From NCBI GenBank assembly GCA_020026285.1, contig JAHHQS010000090.1, positions 1 to 15,735 of the forward strand: a stretch of DNA of 15,735 nucleotides, written 5' to 3'. Positions 1 through 7,754 of the stretch are shown in pieces (the first letter of the stretch is position 1; each line of letters opens with the position of its first letter). The translations under genes and the position numbers were made by a program. Source of the stretch: Parabacteroides sp. Lineage in GTDB: Bacteria > Bacteroidota > Bacteroidia > Bacteroidales > Tannerellaceae. The notes under the pieces were generated by a model, which ran no database searches, was not told the origin of the DNA, and saw nothing but the letters and a program-made list of their open reading frames with translations.

Positions 1-154
1 ACAAACCCATTGGCAGAGTTAAATATGCGCTGATTTAATTCCGCCAACGAGTCTTACATAAGTAAAAACAGTAAGTTCCCTGTGATAAACAGACATTATT
101 TAACAGAAAAAAAATAAAAACACAGAAATACTTTTCTTATTGTAAAAAAAATAT

Positions 155-162
155 CATATTTG
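155..162 (+). promoter_or_regulatory. Weak -7 promoter element upstream of the patatin gene
   Basis: CATATTTG matches the Bacteroidota -7 consensus TAnnTTTG except at the first base. No TTG sits at the usual 19-21 bp upstream, so the -33 element is poor. If used, transcription would begin near 168, which leaves too little leader for a TTG start at 176 but about 26 nt for the ATG at 194. Confidence 0.35.
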
Positions 163-193
163 GCCTCTGATAAAGTTGAGTAAAAAGAAATAT

Positions 194-1033
194 ATGGATG
201 TTACACCGAAACCATACAAAATAGGTCTAGCACTCAGCGGAGGTGGAGCAAAAGGTTTTGCACACTTAGGTGCTTTCAAGTTATTAGAAGAAACTGGTTT
301 AAAACCTGATATCATATCAGGAACAAGTGCCGGTTCTTTAATGGGCGTTTTATTTGCGGATGGCTATTCTGCCGAAGAAATCAAGAGTATGTTTATTGGA
401 AGAGAATTTTCTGATTTTGCACAAATCCAAGTACCAAAATCAGGACTTTTCGATACGGAACGTTTTCAAGACTTTCTGAGCCGACACTTAAGAACAAAAC
501 GTATTGAAGACCTTCCTATTCCAACAGTTATCGTTGCAACGGATCTTGACAATGGAATTAGTCACGAATTTCGTTCCGGACCTATTGTCGAAGCAGTGAC
601 AGCATCATGTTGTATGCCTATTATTTTCAAACCTATCGAAATTAACAAGGTCCATTATGTAGATGGCGGATTATTTCGAAATTTTCCAGTTTCAACCATC
701 CGCAACGAATGTGAACATATTATAGGAGTCAATGTCAGTCCATTGATTCCTCAACGTTATAAACAAACTCTTCTGCATATTGCTGAACGTACATATCATT
801 ATGTTTTCCAGGCCAATGCTGTTGAAGATAGAGAATTATGTGACGTATTAATCGAAGCAAAAGAAGTAGCCCTTTATAAAACATTTGATTTGGAGAATAT
901 CAATGCAATTTCAGAATTAGGATATCAAGCTGCTGTTAAAGCTTTTATGAAGGTTATCAATGAAAATAAGAATAAAAAGTTTATTAAAATAATAAACAGT
1001 TATTCTCCTCCAAAAGGATTACTCCCACAATAA
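194..1033 (+). CDS. Patatin-like phospholipase family protein (cytoplasmic)
   Basis: Serine lipid acyl hydrolase of the patatin/RssA-like family, expected to cleave acyl esters of phospholipids or related lipids; the substrate is unknown. Numbered from an in-frame TTG at 176, the oxyanion-hole motif SGGGAKG is at residues 21-27. The nucleophile elbow GTSAG is at 49-53 (Ser51) and the catalytic-dyad Asp lies in DGG at 163-165. The core spans residues 15-190, followed by a helical tail ending in a Lys/Asn-rich stretch. There is no signal peptide or transmembrane segment, so it is probably cytosolic, unlike the secreted BamA-fused patatins of this phylum. I chose ATG 194 (279 aa) because it leaves the usual short lead-in before the first beta strand; the TTG at 176 would add six basic residues (285 aa). 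The GH13 gene follows after 25 bp and probably shares its transcript. Confidence 0.9.
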   Translation: MDVTPKPYKIGLALSGGGAKGFAHLGAFKLLEETGLKPDIISGTSAGSLMGVLFADGYSAEEIKSMFIGREFSDFAQIQVPKSGLFDTERFQDFLSRHLRTKRIEDLPIPTVIVATDLDNGISHEFRSGPIVEAVTASCCMPIIFKPIEINKVHYVDGGLFRNFPVSTIRNECEHIIGVNVSPLIPQRYKQTLLHIAERTYHYVFQANAVEDRELCDVLIEAKEVALYKTFDLENINAISELGYQAAVKAFMKVINENKNKKFIKIINSYSPPKGLLPQ

Positions 1034-1058
1034 AAAAAGGAAACAAAAGACGACAAAT

Positions 1059-2753
1059 ATGAATACTAGAAAAAATGAAAAAATGATTATCTATCAGGTC
1101 TTTCCCAGATGGTTCGGGAATTTGAAAACAGACCTGATTAAGAATGGTAATCTACAAGAAAACGGAGTTGGAAAATTTTCCGACTTTACACCACGAGCTT
1201 TAAACAAAATAAAAGAACTCGGAACTACTCACATCTGGTATACCGGAGTTATAGAACATGCTACTGAAACAGATTATACCGCTTATCAGATACGGAAAGA
1301 TCATCCGGCAGTAGTAAAAGGGAAAGCGGGTTCTCCATATGCCATCAAAGATTATTATGATATAGATCCCGATCTGGCTGATCATGTTGAGAACAGAATG
1401 GAAGAATTCGAGGAGTTGGTGAAACGAACTCATGATGCAGGAATGAAAGTCATTATCGACTTTGTACCGAATCACGTAGCTCGCCAATATCACTCGGATG
1501 CCCACTTCAATTATATTGAAGATTTAGGACAGACTGATGATACTTCTAAAGCATTCAGCCCAAATAATAATTTCTATTACATACCAGGTTCTCCTCTTAC
1601 CTTACCTTTTACCAACGAAGATGGTATGGAATACAGTGAATTTCCGGCAAAGGCAACAGGAAATGACCGCTTTAATCCATTTCCAACTTGTAACGACTGG
1701 TATGAAACTGTCAAACTCAATTATGGAGTAGATTATCAGAACGGAAGGACATGCCATTTTAATCCAATTCCTAATACCTGGAAGAAAATGCTCGAAATCC
1801 TTTCTTTCTGGGCAAGTAAGGGTATTGATGGTTTCCGTTGTGATATGGCGGAAATGGTACCTGTTGAATTCTGGGGTTGGGCCATACCACAAATAAAAGG
1901 ACAATTCGATGTATCATTCATTGCAGAAGTGTACAATCCTAATGAATATAGAAATTATATCAATAATGGTCACTTCGATTATTTATATGATAAAGTTGGA
2001 TTATACGATACTTTAAGAGCTGTTATTTGCGGATATGCTTCGGCAAACGACATCACCCATTGCTGGCAATCACTTGAAGGAATACAAACCCATATGTTGA
2101 ATTTTCTTGAAAACCACGATGAACAACGTCTGGCTTCTGATTTCTTTGCAAAAGATGGTTCAGCTGGTATTGCCGGTTTAATCGTATCATCTTTAATGAA
2201 TACCAATCCGATGATGATTTATTCCGGTCAGGAATTTGGAGAAAGAGGTATGGATGAAGAAGGATTTAGCGGCCGTGATGGAAGAACTACTATTTTTGAT
2301 TACTGGAGTATACCAACTTTACGCAATTGGAATAACAACGGGAAGTTCAATGAAGAAAAACTTACTGAAGAACAGAAAAAACTTTATCATACATATAAAA
2401 CGATTCTGAATATAGCCAATCAGGAACCTGCCATAACACAAGGTGTTTTCTATGATTTGATGTATTCGAACAAAGAAAATCCTCTGTTCAACAATAACAA
2501 TCAATATGTATTTCTTAGGAAATACAATAATGAAGTAATATTAGTTGTTGCAAACTTCACTCATAGTGAACAAACTGTATTTATCAATATTCCTGATGAA
2601 GTATTTACTACACTTGGCATAAAAGATAATGCCGCAGCATATCTGAAAGATCTGATTACGGGAAAAGAAACAATCAGTACCCTGACTTCAGTCTGGCCTT
2701 TCAAGGTAAAAATACCGGCATCATCAGGAAGAGTATTGAAGTTTACATACTAG
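1059..2753 (+). CDS. GH13 alpha-amylase family protein, cytoplasmic
   Basis: Glycoside hydrolase family 13 enzyme acting on alpha-1,4-glucans or maltodextrins; 564 aa. The four GH13 signatures are in order. Region I is DFVPNHV at 134-140. Region II is GFRCDMAEM at 258-266, with nucleophile Asp262. Region III is FIAEVYNP at 287-294, with acid/base Glu290. Region IV is ENHDEQR at 351-357, with transition-state Asp354. A beta-sandwich-like C-terminal domain covers about 480-564. There is no signal peptide, so it should act in the cytosol, on imported maltooligosaccharides or storage glycogen, unlike the outer-membrane SusG-type amylases. It lies 25 bp after the patatin gene with no terminator between. 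The start ATG is preceded by an A-rich stretch rather than a clear ribosome-binding site. The family assignment is firm; hydrolase versus transferase specificity cannot be read from the sequence. Confidence 0.93.
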   Translation: MNTRKNEKMIIYQVFPRWFGNLKTDLIKNGNLQENGVGKFSDFTPRALNKIKELGTTHIWYTGVIEHATETDYTAYQIRKDHPAVVKGKAGSPYAIKDYYDIDPDLADHVENRMEEFEELVKRTHDAGMKVIIDFVPNHVARQYHSDAHFNYIEDLGQTDDTSKAFSPNNNFYYIPGSPLTLPFTNEDGMEYSEFPAKATGNDRFNPFPTCNDWYETVKLNYGVDYQNGRTCHFNPIPNTWKKMLEILSFWASKGIDGFRCDMAEMVPVEFWGWAIPQIKGQFDVSFIAEVYNPNEYRNYINNGHFDYLYDKVGLYDTLRAVICGYASANDITHCWQSLEGIQTHMLNFLENHDEQRLASDFFAKDGSAGIAGLIVSSLMNTNPMMIYSGQEFGERGMDEEGFSGRDGRTTIFDYWSIPTLRNWNNNGKFNEEKLTEEQKKLYHTYKTILNIANQEPAITQGVFYDLMYSNKENPLFNNNNQYVFLRKYNNEVILVVANFTHSEQTVFINIPDEVFTTLGIKDNAAAYLKDLITGKETISTLTSVWPFKVKIPASSGRVLKFTY

Positions 2754-2778
2754 AATTACAGATTATTCAAACAGATTG

Positions 2779-2808
2779 TTGTCCTTTCGCAATAGTTTTG
2801 TAATTTTG
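2779..2808 (+). promoter_or_regulatory. Consensus Bacteroidota promoter for prs
   Basis: A TTG at 2779-2781 and a perfect -7 element TAATTTTG at 2801-2808 are separated by 19 bp, the expected spacing. A second, overlapping TAnnTTTG match (TAGTTTTG) lies at 2793-2800. Initiation near 2815 would give a leader of about 35 nt. This makes prs independent of the upstream amylase transcript, although no terminator separates them. Confidence 0.75.
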
Positions 2809-2849
2809 CAGAACAATAATCTATTCACTAAAGATAAATATTCGGAATA

Positions 2850-3791
2850 ATGAGTGCACAGACTCCTTTCTTAGTATTTTCGGGTACTAATTCCCGTTAC
2901 TTAGCAGAAAAAATCTGCAAAAGTTTAGGTTGTCCTCTAGGACAAATGAACATTGAACATTTCGCTGATGGAGAATTCTCCGTTTCTTACGAAGAATCTA
3001 TTCGTGGTCGTGATGTATTTTTAGTACAGTCTACATTCCCTAACGCAGACAACCTTATGGAATTACTTTTAATGATTGATGCAGCAAAACGTGCTTCTGC
3101 ACATTCTATTATCGCTGTAATTCCTTACTTTGGCTGGGCTCGTCAAGATAGAAAGGATAAGCCACGTGTTGCAATCGGTGCTAAATTAATTGCAGACATG
3201 TTAAGTGCTGCAGGTATCAATCGTTTAATTACAATGGACTTGCATGCTGATCAGATTCAGGGATTCTTCAACGTTCCTGTTGACCACTTGTATGCATCAA
3301 GTGTATTCTTGGATTACATCAAAAACGAATTGCCTCTTGATAACTTATGTATCGCAACTCCTGACGTTGGTGGTACTAAACGTGCAAGCAGCTATTCTAA
3401 ATACTTAGGCTTACCAATGGTTATCTGCCACAAATCTCGTTTACGTGCTAACGAAGTTGCAGAAATGCGTATCATCGGTGATGTAAAAGGTTTGGATGTT
3501 CTTTTAATTGACGATATGGTTGATACAGCTGGTACAATTACTAAAGCTGCAAACTTGATGCTTGAAAATGGCGCTAAATCGGTTCGAGCTATTGCCAGTC
3601 ATGCTGTAATGTCAGACCCTGCTTCAACTCGTGTTGATCAGTCTGCTTTGAAAGAAATGATCTTTACAGATTCTATTCCATATGCTAAGAAATGCGAAAA
3701 AGTTAAGATTCTGTCTATCGCAGATATGTTTGCTGAAGCTATTCGCCGTGTTTGCAGTGGTGAATCAATCAGTTCTTTATACAAGATCTAA
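2850..3791 (+). CDS. prs: Ribose-phosphate pyrophosphokinase (PRPP synthetase)
   Basis: Makes 5-phosphoribosyl-1-diphosphate from ribose 5-phosphate and ATP, feeding purine, pyrimidine, NAD, His and Trp synthesis in the cytosol. The 313-aa length is normal for class I enzymes. The catalytic flexible-loop region YFGWARQDRKDKPR is at 93-106. The metal/ATP site motif TMDLHADQIQGFF is at 128-140 (His132). The PRPP-binding loop LLIDDMVDTAGTI is at 218-230, with the Asp pair 221-222 and Asp225. The N-terminal half has the usual DGE motif at 40-42. The gene has its own consensus promoter and ends at a strong hairpin shared with the convergent inositol-phosphate synthase gene. purA also lies in the window, but on the other strand and not in an operon with it. 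Confidence 0.97.
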   Translation: MSAQTPFLVFSGTNSRYLAEKICKSLGCPLGQMNIEHFADGEFSVSYEESIRGRDVFLVQSTFPNADNLMELLLMIDAAKRASAHSIIAVIPYFGWARQDRKDKPRVAIGAKLIADMLSAAGINRLITMDLHADQIQGFFNVPVDHLYASSVFLDYIKNELPLDNLCIATPDVGGTKRASSYSKYLGLPMVICHKSRLRANEVAEMRIIGDVKGLDVLLIDDMVDTAGTITKAANLMLENGAKSVRAIASHAVMSDPASTRVDQSALKEMIFTDSIPYAKKCEKVKILSIADMFAEAIRRVCSGESISSLYKI

Positions 3792-3810
3792 TTAATTAGA
3801 TTTATTTATA

Positions 3811-3851
3811 AAAAAAAGCATCGATAATAAAGAATTATCGATGCTTTTTTT
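3811..3851. terminator. Bidirectional rho-independent terminator between prs and inositol-3-phosphate synthase
   Basis: A perfect 11-bp stem (GCATCGATAAT at 3818-3828 with ATTATCGATGC at 3834-3844) closes a 5-nt loop. It is flanked by seven A on the left (3811-3817) and seven T on the right (3845-3851). Read from either strand it is a hairpin followed by a U-tract, fitting its place between convergent genes. Confidence 0.93.
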
Positions 3852-3879
3852 ATATAGTTTCAAAATAAAAATATTCGCA

Positions 3880-5187
3880 TTAATCTATTTCCTGATCAGC
3901 TTCATATCCACCCATTTCACGAATAGCATTTTTCAACATAACATATTGTTCAAATAAATGATTTACTGGAACCTCATTCTTTGTATAGTCATGCATCGGA
4001 CTCTTCAAGAAGAAACTCAAGAAACGTTGAATGCCATATTTTCCTGCACGAGCTGCTAAATCACTTAACAAGACTAAATCCAAGCACAGAGGTGCCGCTA
4101 GAATAGAATCTCTACATAAGAAATTAATCTTGATTTGCATTGGATACCCCATCCAACCAAAAATATCTATATTATCCCAACCTTCTTTAGAATCATTACG
4201 AGGAGGATAATAATTAATACGTACCTTATGATAATAATCTGTATATAAATCAGGTTGCTTTTCAGGAACCAAGATAGATTCAAGAGTTGATAATTTACTT
4301 ACTTCTTTTGTTCGGAAGTTTGCTGGTTCATCAAGAACCAAGCCATCACGATTTCCTAAAATATTTGTAGAGAACCAACCAGATAATCCCAGACAACGAG
4401 TACCAATTATAGGTGCAAAACCAGACTTAACTAAAGTTTGACCTGTCTTAAAATCTTTACCGGCAATTGGCATATGAGTTTTTTCTGCCAATTCCCACAT
4501 TGCTGGAATATCAACTGTTGTATTTGGAGCACCCATTATAAAAGGAGCACCTTCAGACAAAGCTGCATAAGCATAACACATTGAAGGAGCTACATGCTCA
4601 CAATCATTTGCTTTCATTGCGGCTTCAAGAGCAGTCAATGTTCCATGATATTTTTCATCTACAGGTACATATATTTCAGTAGAAGCAGCCCAAAGAACAA
4701 CTATTCTATCACAATTATTTACTTTTTTGAAATTACGGATATCTTCACGAATCTGTTCAACCATATCCCAACGAGTGGCACAATCTTTAACATTATTACC
4801 ATCTAAGCGCTTAGCATAATTCTTATCAAAAGCGGCTTTCATTGGAACAATTTTCTCTAGTTCATCTTGTACAGGAAGAATATCTTTTGCTTTAAGAACT
4901 TCTGCATTTACAGCTGACTGAAACGCATTTGCAGGATATACATCCCAAGCGCCAAATACAATATCATCCAGCTTTGCCATAGGAACTATATCTCCATAAT
5001 GAAGATATTTCTTATTTTCACCTTTACCAACACGTATAACATCATACTGGGTCATTGATCCGACAGGCTTTGCCAAACCTTTACGAGTCATTAATACTCC
5101 TGTCATAAAAGTTGTAGCCACAGCACCAAGACCTACACTCAAAACACCTAACTTTCCATTTGCTGGTTTTACATTCAAATTTTTCAT
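3880..5187 (-). CDS. Inositol-3-phosphate synthase (myo-inositol-1-phosphate synthase)
   Basis: NAD-dependent isomerase that converts glucose 6-phosphate to inositol 3-phosphate, the first committed step to inositol lipids; 435 aa, cytosolic. The N-terminal Rossmann strand and NAD loop are GVLSVGLGAVATTF at 14-27, with GLGAVA in place of a strict GxGxxG. The family-specific segment PNTTVDIPAMWELA is at 221-234. The conserved active-site Lys loop AGKDFKTGQT is at 242-251. The C-terminal core NDSKEGWDNIDIFGW is at 331-345, followed by KINFLCRDSILAAPL. It matches the Bacteroides-type enzyme (BT_1526 in B. thetaiotaomicron, from memory). In that species the gene sits in an inositol-lipid cluster; here both neighbours are housekeeping genes and no CDP-alcohol phosphatidyltransferase or phosphatase is adjacent. 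It lies 157 bp downstream of yugP with no hairpin between, so it could be read from that promoter. Confidence 0.93.
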   Translation of the reverse strand: MKNLNVKPANGKLGVLSVGLGAVATTFMTGVLMTRKGLAKPVGSMTQYDVIRVGKGENKKYLHYGDIVPMAKLDDIVFGAWDVYPANAFQSAVNAEVLKAKDILPVQDELEKIVPMKAAFDKNYAKRLDGNNVKDCATRWDMVEQIREDIRNFKKVNNCDRIVVLWAASTEIYVPVDEKYHGTLTALEAAMKANDCEHVAPSMCYAYAALSEGAPFIMGAPNTTVDIPAMWELAEKTHMPIAGKDFKTGQTLVKSGFAPIIGTRCLGLSGWFSTNILGNRDGLVLDEPANFRTKEVSKLSTLESILVPEKQPDLYTDYYHKVRINYYPPRNDSKEGWDNIDIFGWMGYPMQIKINFLCRDSILAAPLCLDLVLLSDLAARAGKYGIQRFLSFFLKSPMHDYTKNEVPVNHLFEQYVMLKNAIREMGGYEADQEID

Positions 5188-5344
5188 TATATTATAAAAT
5201 TTAAAGATACAATTATGTTTTTCTTTAATCCTAATAGATTACAGTATTATATATTTATACAAAAAAGTTATTCTCTCAACAACTTCAAATGATATAGTAA
5301 ACAAACAAATTAATTCTACTTAATTCTTAAAATCAAACAATATT

Positions 5345-6025
5345 CTATTCATCACGACTTCCACCTAAGAAAATCATGATGTAATACATCAATGAAGCTA
5401 ATGATCCTAAAGCTGCCACGACATAAGTATAAGCAGCAGATTTCAAAGCATCTTCAGCTTTATCATGTGTATAAACATTTGTTATTCCGGCTCTACTCAA
5501 CCAAACCAATGCTCTTTGACTTGCATTTATTTCCACTGGTAAAGTAATAAAGCTAAACAATGTAGTCGATGCAAATAAAATGATACCAAACAACATCAGT
5601 TGAGGAAATGAATGTAACAACAACATACCACCAAGTAAAACCCAAGTCATAATATTCGAAGCAAAGCTAACAACCGGAACCAAAGCTGAACGCATTTTCA
5701 AAGGAGCATAAGCTTTAGCATGCTGAACGGCATGACCACATTCATGAGCGGCTACGGCAGCTGCAGCAATACTATTGCTACTATAAACACTTTCACTAAG
5801 GTTGACTGTTTTATTTGTTGGATTGTAATGATCCGTCAAATGTCCAGGAGTACAAGTAACTTGTACATCGTAAATACCATTATCATGAAGCATTTTCTCT
5901 GCAACTTCACGACCTGTCATTCCACTTGGTAAAGCTATCTGAGAATAACGTTCAAACTTTCGTTGTAAATTAGAAGAAACTAACCAACTTAATAAGGCAA
6001 AGCCTATAAAAATAATCCAATACAT
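5345..6025 (-). CDS. YugP-family membrane zinc metallopeptidase
   Basis: Integral-membrane Zn-dependent peptidase of the YugP family (Peptidase_M-like, formerly of unknown function); 226 aa, the normal length. An N-terminal membrane helix covers residues 1-18. A soluble segment holds the zinc motif HECGH at 94-98 (His94, Glu95, His98). Two further helices lie at about 113-132 and 140-162. A conserved TLPVEINAS at 161-169 is probably the source of the third zinc ligand (Glu165). A final helix is at about 198-219. The physiological substrate is unknown; a role in membrane-protein quality control is plausible but inferred. It has a consensus promoter that overlaps the purA terminator. No terminator is visible between it and the inositol-phosphate synthase gene downstream. 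Confidence 0.88.
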   Translation of the reverse strand: MYWIIFIGFALLSWLVSSNLQRKFERYSQIALPSGMTGREVAEKMLHDNGIYDVQVTCTPGHLTDHYNPTNKTVNLSESVYSSNSIAAAAVAAHECGHAVQHAKAYAPLKMRSALVPVVSFASNIMTWVLLGGMLLLHSFPQLMLFGIILFASTTLFSFITLPVEINASQRALVWLSRAGITNVYTHDKAEDALKSAAYTYVVAALGSLASLMYYIMIFLGGSRDE

Positions 6026-6065
6026 ATATATTTAAATTAGTATGAATAAAATTATATTCGAATGC

Positions 6066-6096
6066 CAAATATAGAACAAAATCTTTGCCAAACAAA
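6066..6096 (-). promoter_or_regulatory. Consensus promoter for yugP-like gene, overlapping the purA terminator
   Basis: On the minus strand TTTG (6096-6093), a 19-bp spacer and the perfect -7 element TATATTTG (6073-6066) match the Bacteroidota consensus. Initiation near 6060 gives a leader of about 35 nt. The -33 element lies inside the run of minus-strand T (6100-6094) that forms the U-tract of the purA terminator. Confidence 0.78.
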
Positions 6097-6143
6097 AAAA
6101 TGGCAGAAAGATGAACAATTCAGAACACATCTTCTGCCATTTT
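6094..6143 (-). terminator. Rho-independent terminator of purA
   Basis: TGGCAGAAAGATG (6101-6113) pairs with CATCTTCTGCCA (6128-6139) with one bulged A, extended by A-T pairs outside. On the minus strand the hairpin is followed by seven T. It lies 45-95 nt downstream of the purA stop codon. Confidence 0.88.
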
Positions 6144-6187
6144 ATCCAACTTATAAAAGTCTATTTGTCAGATGACACTAACTTTAT

Positions 6188-7459
6188 TTATTCTTCTGTA
6201 TAACGAACAATTGTTTGTTCACGATCAGGACCCACTGATACGATTTTGATACGAACACCTAATTCTTCTTCCAGGAATGACAAATAAGCATTAAATTCTT
6301 CCGGGAATTCATCTTCACTCTGCATCTTTGTCATATTTGTTTTCCAACCTGGCAATTCAACGTAAACAGGTTCTACTTCACCATCAATTGAATAAGGGAA
6401 TTCTGTTACTTCTTCACCATTAATTTTATAAGCGACGCAAGCTTTGATTGTATCAAAAGAGTCTAACACATCACTCTTCATCATAATCAACTGTGAAACA
6501 CCATTAATTGTAACAGCATACTTTAATGCAACCAAGTCAATCCAACCACAACGACGTTTACGACCTGTCACAGCACCAAACTCATGGCCAAGCTGGCCAA
6601 TCTTATCACCTACTTCGTCAAACAATTCTGTAGGGAAAGGACCACTTCCTACACGAGTACAGTAAGCTTTGAAAATACCATAAACCTCACCTATATTTCT
6701 AGGAGATACTCCCAACCCTGTACAACAACCTGCACAAATAGTATTTGATGATGTAACAAATGGATATGAACCGAAATCAACATCCAACATAGTTCCTTGA
6801 GCGCCTTCAGCTAGAACGTTCTTTCCTCCTTTCAATAGATTATTGATAAAATGTTCACTATCTATCAACTTGAATTGTTTCAAATAATTCAAAGCATCAA
6901 ACCATTTAGCTTCCAGTTCAGTGATATCATATTCATAATTTAATGATTTTAAGATTGCTTCATGTCTAGCTTTTGCAGCTCCATAAATAGCATCAAAATC
7001 ACGTAATAAATCACCTACACGAACTCCATTACGACTTACTTTATCAGTATAAGTAGGGCCAATACCTTTTCCTGTAGTACCAATTTTACCAGAACCTTTT
7101 GAAGCTTCGTAAGCAGCATCCAATATACGATGTGTTGGTAATATCAAATGAGCTTTCTTTGAAATATACAATTGTTTGGTAATGTCATGTCCACTTGCAG
7201 CTAAAGCTTCTGCTTCTTCCTTAAATAAAACAGGATCCAACACGACTCCATTACCTATCACATTAACCTTTCCACCCTGGAATATACCAGAAGGAATAGA
7301 ACGCAAAACATATTTCTGACCTTCGAACTCTAAAGTATGTCCGGCATTTGGTCCACCTTGAAAACGTGCAACCACATCATATTTCGGAGTAAGAACATCG
7401 ACTACTTTACCTTTGCCTTCGTCACCCCATTGCAATCCTAATAAAACATCTACTTTCAT
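6188..7459 (-). CDS. purA: Adenylosuccinate synthetase
   Basis: Catalyses the GTP-dependent joining of IMP and aspartate to adenylosuccinate, the first AMP-specific step of purine synthesis. Length is 423 aa, as expected. The N-terminal phosphate loop QWGDEGKGK is at 10-18, with catalytic Asp13. QGGPNAGHT at 34-42 carries catalytic His41. IMP-binding GTTGKGIGP is at 127-135. LAEGAQGTMLD is at 216-226 and SSNTICAGCC at 237-246. The aspartate/GTP-side motif TGRKRRCGW is at 298-306. The gene is followed by its own terminator and seems to be monocistronic. Upstream it shares a 295-bp divergent region with a twin-arginine oxidoreductase gene. A -7 element about 90 bp before the ATG implies an 80-nt leader. 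Confidence 0.97.
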   Translation of the reverse strand: MKVDVLLGLQWGDEGKGKVVDVLTPKYDVVARFQGGPNAGHTLEFEGQKYVLRSIPSGIFQGGKVNVIGNGVVLDPVLFKEEAEALAASGHDITKQLYISKKAHLILPTHRILDAAYEASKGSGKIGTTGKGIGPTYTDKVSRNGVRVGDLLRDFDAIYGAAKARHEAILKSLNYEYDITELEAKWFDALNYLKQFKLIDSEHFINNLLKGGKNVLAEGAQGTMLDVDFGSYPFVTSSNTICAGCCTGLGVSPRNIGEVYGIFKAYCTRVGSGPFPTELFDEVGDKIGQLGHEFGAVTGRKRRCGWIDLVALKYAVTINGVSQLIMMKSDVLDSFDTIKACVAYKINGEEVTEFPYSIDGEVEPVYVELPGWKTNMTKMQSEDEFPEEFNAYLSFLEEELGVRIKIVSVGPDREQTIVRYTEE

Positions 7460-7548
7460 TGTTTCTATTTATATATAGGCTGTTAATATTATTTTTTCTA
7501 ATTTTCATATCCGTCAAGATATGCATTTGCTTATCTTAACGCAATTGA

Positions 7549-7556
7549 CAAAGGTA
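7549..7556 (-). promoter_or_regulatory. Probable -7 promoter element of purA
   Basis: Minus strand TACCTTTG is a perfect match to TAnnTTTG. No TTG is seen at 19-21 bp upstream, so the -33 half is weak. Initiation near 7543 would produce a leader of about 80 nt containing a small AAGATA/TATCTT hairpin (7516-7537). Confidence 0.5.
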
Positions 7557-7680
7557 GTAGATTTATTGGAGATTCCGAATTATTCAAAAGACTTTTTTCC
7601 TAACTGATAATTTCTTTATTTAAATTATTCTATATGACTAAATATTACACCATTTTTTACAAAATACATGTTGAATAACC

Positions 7681-7715
7681 ATCAAATAAATGGGATAAAA
7701 TATCATTTATTTGAT
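7681..7715. promoter_or_regulatory. Perfect 12-bp inverted repeat, operator candidate
   Basis: ATCAAATAAATG (7681-7692) and CATTTATTTGAT (7704-7715) are exact reverse complements separated by 11 bp. The right arm ends at the base before the predicted -7 element (7716-7723), so the dyad covers the -33 region of the oxidoreductase promoter. There is no T-run that would make it a terminator, and no gene ends nearby. I infer a binding site for a dimeric regulator. Confidence 0.6.
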
Positions 7716-7723
7716 TATTTTTG
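7716..7723 (+). promoter_or_regulatory. -7 promoter element of the Tat oxidoreductase gene
   Basis: TATTTTTG matches TAnnTTTG exactly, 31 bp before the ATG at 7755. A canonical TTG at -33 is absent and the region is occupied by the inverted repeat, so activator dependence or repression at this site is plausible. Confidence 0.55.
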
Positions 7724-7754
7724 TATGATTGTTAACTTCAAATTTATAAGATAA

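Noticed and set aside
1..38. Two short open ends (stops at 31-33 and 36-38) that could be the C-terminus of an upstream plus-strand gene
   Set aside because: Only about ten residues are visible in either frame (TNPLAELNMR or KPIGRVKYALI). Neither could be assigned to a family and the two compete, so no CDS is claimed.
1200..1936. Antisense and shifted-frame ORFs inside the GH13 gene
   Set aside because: They have no family features and lie entirely within a gene with all four GH13 motifs intact; they are reading-frame shadows.
5202..5209. Minus-strand TATCTTTA as a promoter for inositol-3-phosphate synthase
   Set aside because: The last base departs from TAnnTTTG, no -33 TTG is in place, and the start site would be only about 8 nt from the ATG.
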